Shown here one piece after another: positions 63,949 to 64,000 of a stretch of DNA of 64,000 bases; position 1 is the first letter of the stretch; every line of letters starts with the position of its first letter. The notes beneath the pieces were generated by a model that made no database searches, was not told where the DNA came from, and was given only the letters and a program-made list of their open reading frames with translations. Source of the stretch: Caballeronia telluris. Lineage in GTDB: Bacteria > Pseudomonadota > Gammaproteobacteria > Burkholderiales > Burkholderiaceae. The translations under genes were made by a program, and so were the position numbers. The stretch is from the NCBI RefSeq assembly GCF_001544495.1, contig NZ_FCNZ02000012.1, positions 155,063 to 219,062 on the forward strand, in the 5' to 3' direction.

Positions 63949-64000
63949 GTAGCGGTCATCCGTAACGAAGGCGTAAACGTTGAACTTATGTCATCAATGA

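Overview
The window is GC-rich, densely coded chromosomal or megaplasmid DNA with no rRNA, tRNA, phage or CRISPR. The gene set points to a soil or plant-associated member of the Burkholderiaceae, most likely Caballeronia, Paraburkholderia or a relative. It includes paired DUF4148 proteins, NodT-type outer-membrane factors, a membrane PQQ glucose dehydrogenase, many sugar ABC cassettes with LacI/GntR/AraC regulators, and a Burkholderia-style palindromic repeat. No species can be named from sequence alone.

Layout. 0-4 kb: an RND efflux operon whose pump gene is cut by the window edge. 4-8 kb: a DUF347 membrane protein, a small periplasmic protein and an OmpR/QseC-type two-component system. 8-13 kb: two DUF4148 proteins, a CusR/CusS-like two-component system, an FTR1 iron permease and a DUF2182 membrane protein. 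13-21.6 kb: mixed genes (HTH regulator, beta-propeller, PEP mutase/isocitrate lyase superfamily, DNA glycosylases Tag and AlkA, a LysR/quinone-reductase pair, AhpD-like, azoreductase remnant, cupin), with two decayed genes: a LysR tail and an azoR carrying a short deletion. 21.6-26.2 kb: a uronate regulon (MFS importer, LacI repressor, uronate dehydrogenase, lactonase) with three copies of a GGAAAACGTTTTCC-type operator.

26-39 kb: a run of minus-strand catabolic genes. GntR, SDR dehydrogenase, beta-keto acid cleavage enzyme, MBL hydrolase, substrate-binding protein, ATPase and a natural double permease are followed, after a 616-bp inverted-repeat element, by a lambda-crystallin-type dehydrogenase and an SMP-30 lactonase. 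The combination suggests oxidative breakdown of a sugar through an aldonate and a 3-keto acid that is cleaved with acetyl-CoA, as in the oxidative deoxyribose/deoxyribonate route. This is the most interesting system in the window.

39-54.4 kb: tautomerase/TetR, a succinate-semialdehyde-type dehydrogenase, DAHP synthase, an FGGY kinase and a Gfo/Idh oxidoreductase. Then comes a YtfQRT-YjfF-type sugar ABC transporter with its own LacI regulator, a phytanoyl-CoA dioxygenase-like enzyme and an aldose epimerase, sharing an ACTAATA-N-TATT operator. 54.5-64 kb: a medium-chain reductase, a beta-propeller lipoprotein with a hexanucleotide repeat, a histidine phosphatase, Gcd with a long Ala-rich insertion, and a large hybrid histidine kinase of the CheB/CheR class that lacks its N-terminus.
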